Source: Candidatus Methanoperedens sp.
GTDB taxonomy: Archaea; Halobacteriota; Methanosarcinia; Methanosarcinales; Methanoperedenaceae
NCBI GenBank assembly: GCA_023249275.1
Contig: JAHFCV010000044.1
Location: 1-13,539 of the forward strand
DNA: 13,539 nt
Direction: 5' to 3'
Positions 13,393-13,539 of this stretch are shown here, piece by piece. The notes under the pieces were generated by a model. It saw nothing but the letters and a program-made list of their open reading frames with translations, was not told the DNA's origin and searched no databases. A program made the translations under genes and the position numbers. Positions within the stretch are counted from its first letter, which is position 1. Every line of letters begins with the position of its first letter.

Positions 13393-13539
13393 TTACAGCC
13401 CCTTCGACCTTCGTCCGGTTTTTTTTGGTTTATTTTTAGGTTTATCCGTTTCTCCTGCCCCATCAAGATCCGACCTCGGTCTTAGCCATTCTGAAATCCT
13501 CGGACAGACCTCTTTCTGGGATTTTGACCCCACAAAGAT
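13393..13539 (-). CDS. phaC: PHA synthase C-terminus (class III PhaC-like), partial at window edge
   Basis: Only the last 48 codons and the TAA (13395-13393) are in the window. The segment opens IFVGSKSQKEVCPRISEWL, which fits the C-terminal end of class I/III PHA synthases, where a catalytic-His 'GHIGI' motif is followed by 'SSxSQKExxPxIAxWL'. A basic tail follows (KPKNKPKKTGRRSKGL). PHA synthase polymerises 3-hydroxyacyl-CoA at the surface of storage granules. The catalytic Cys, Asp and His lie outside the window. The stop abuts the start of the next SDR gene, so this is the first gene visible of the operon. The call rests on a short match plus the strong context of thiolase and reductases. 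Confidence 0.78.
   Translation of the reverse strand: MFVGSKSQKEVCPRISEWLRPRSDLDGAGETDKPKNKPKKTGRRSKGL

Noticed and set aside
1..13539. tRNA, rRNA or other known structural RNA
   Set aside because: No cloverleaf, CCA end or rRNA-like tract was seen on reading both strands.

Overview
The window looks archaeal and most like the order Methanosarcinales. The PHA (polyhydroxyalkanoate) genes combined with moderate base composition make an ANME-2d/'Candidatus Methanoperedens'-type methanotrophic archaeon the best guess; this is inferred from gene content, not from a marker gene. The archaeal evidence is a zinc-finger RPA followed by its associated OB-fold protein and phosphoesterase, an archaeal clamp-loader small subunit (RfcS), archaeal winged-helix regulators and TATA-like promoters.

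Layout. Bases 1-154 hold no gene I can recognise. Bases 155-1625 are one insertion sequence with imperfect 23-bp terminal inverted repeats and a perfect 8-bp target duplication; its transposase is broken into three reading frames, so it is probably dead. Bases 1626-1809 hold hairpins and an intergenic copy of an 'ATCTGCG' repeat. From 1810 to 4863, on the minus strand, lies the rpa-rpap-rpe operon (single-stranded-DNA-binding protein, partner protein, phosphoesterase). From 4975 to 7914, also minus, come two winged-helix regulators, a small membrane exporter-like protein and rfcS. A divergent promoter separates rfcS from a plus-strand VIT1/CCC1-like membrane protein (7978-8481). Then follow an orphan, AT-rich PD-(D/E)XK nuclease-like gene (8551-9675) and a BioB-like radical SAM enzyme (9672-10577), which overlap by four bases.

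From 10590 to the right edge, on the minus strand, is a PHA-synthesis operon read right to left: the last 48 codons of a PHA synthase (phaC-like), an SDR reductase, a bacterial-type acetyl-CoA acetyltransferase (phaA-like), and a second SDR reductase. Two acetyl-CoA would be condensed by the thiolase, reduced to 3-hydroxybutyryl-CoA by one or both reductases, and polymerised by the synthase as a carbon store. The two reductases differ at the residue that usually sets NADH versus NADPH use.

The most interesting signals are: a triple 10-nt repeat inserted in frame into the linker of the RPA-associated protein, with flanking duplications; a roughly 32-residue internal duplication in one PHA reductase; a canonical A-AAA-AAG slippery site between two transposase frames beside a perfect 22-bp palindrome at the start codon; a 97-base intergenic leader carrying four successive hairpins; and the nuclease-like gene fused by overlap to the radical SAM gene. 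I see no clear wholly new system, tRNA, rRNA or CRISPR array.
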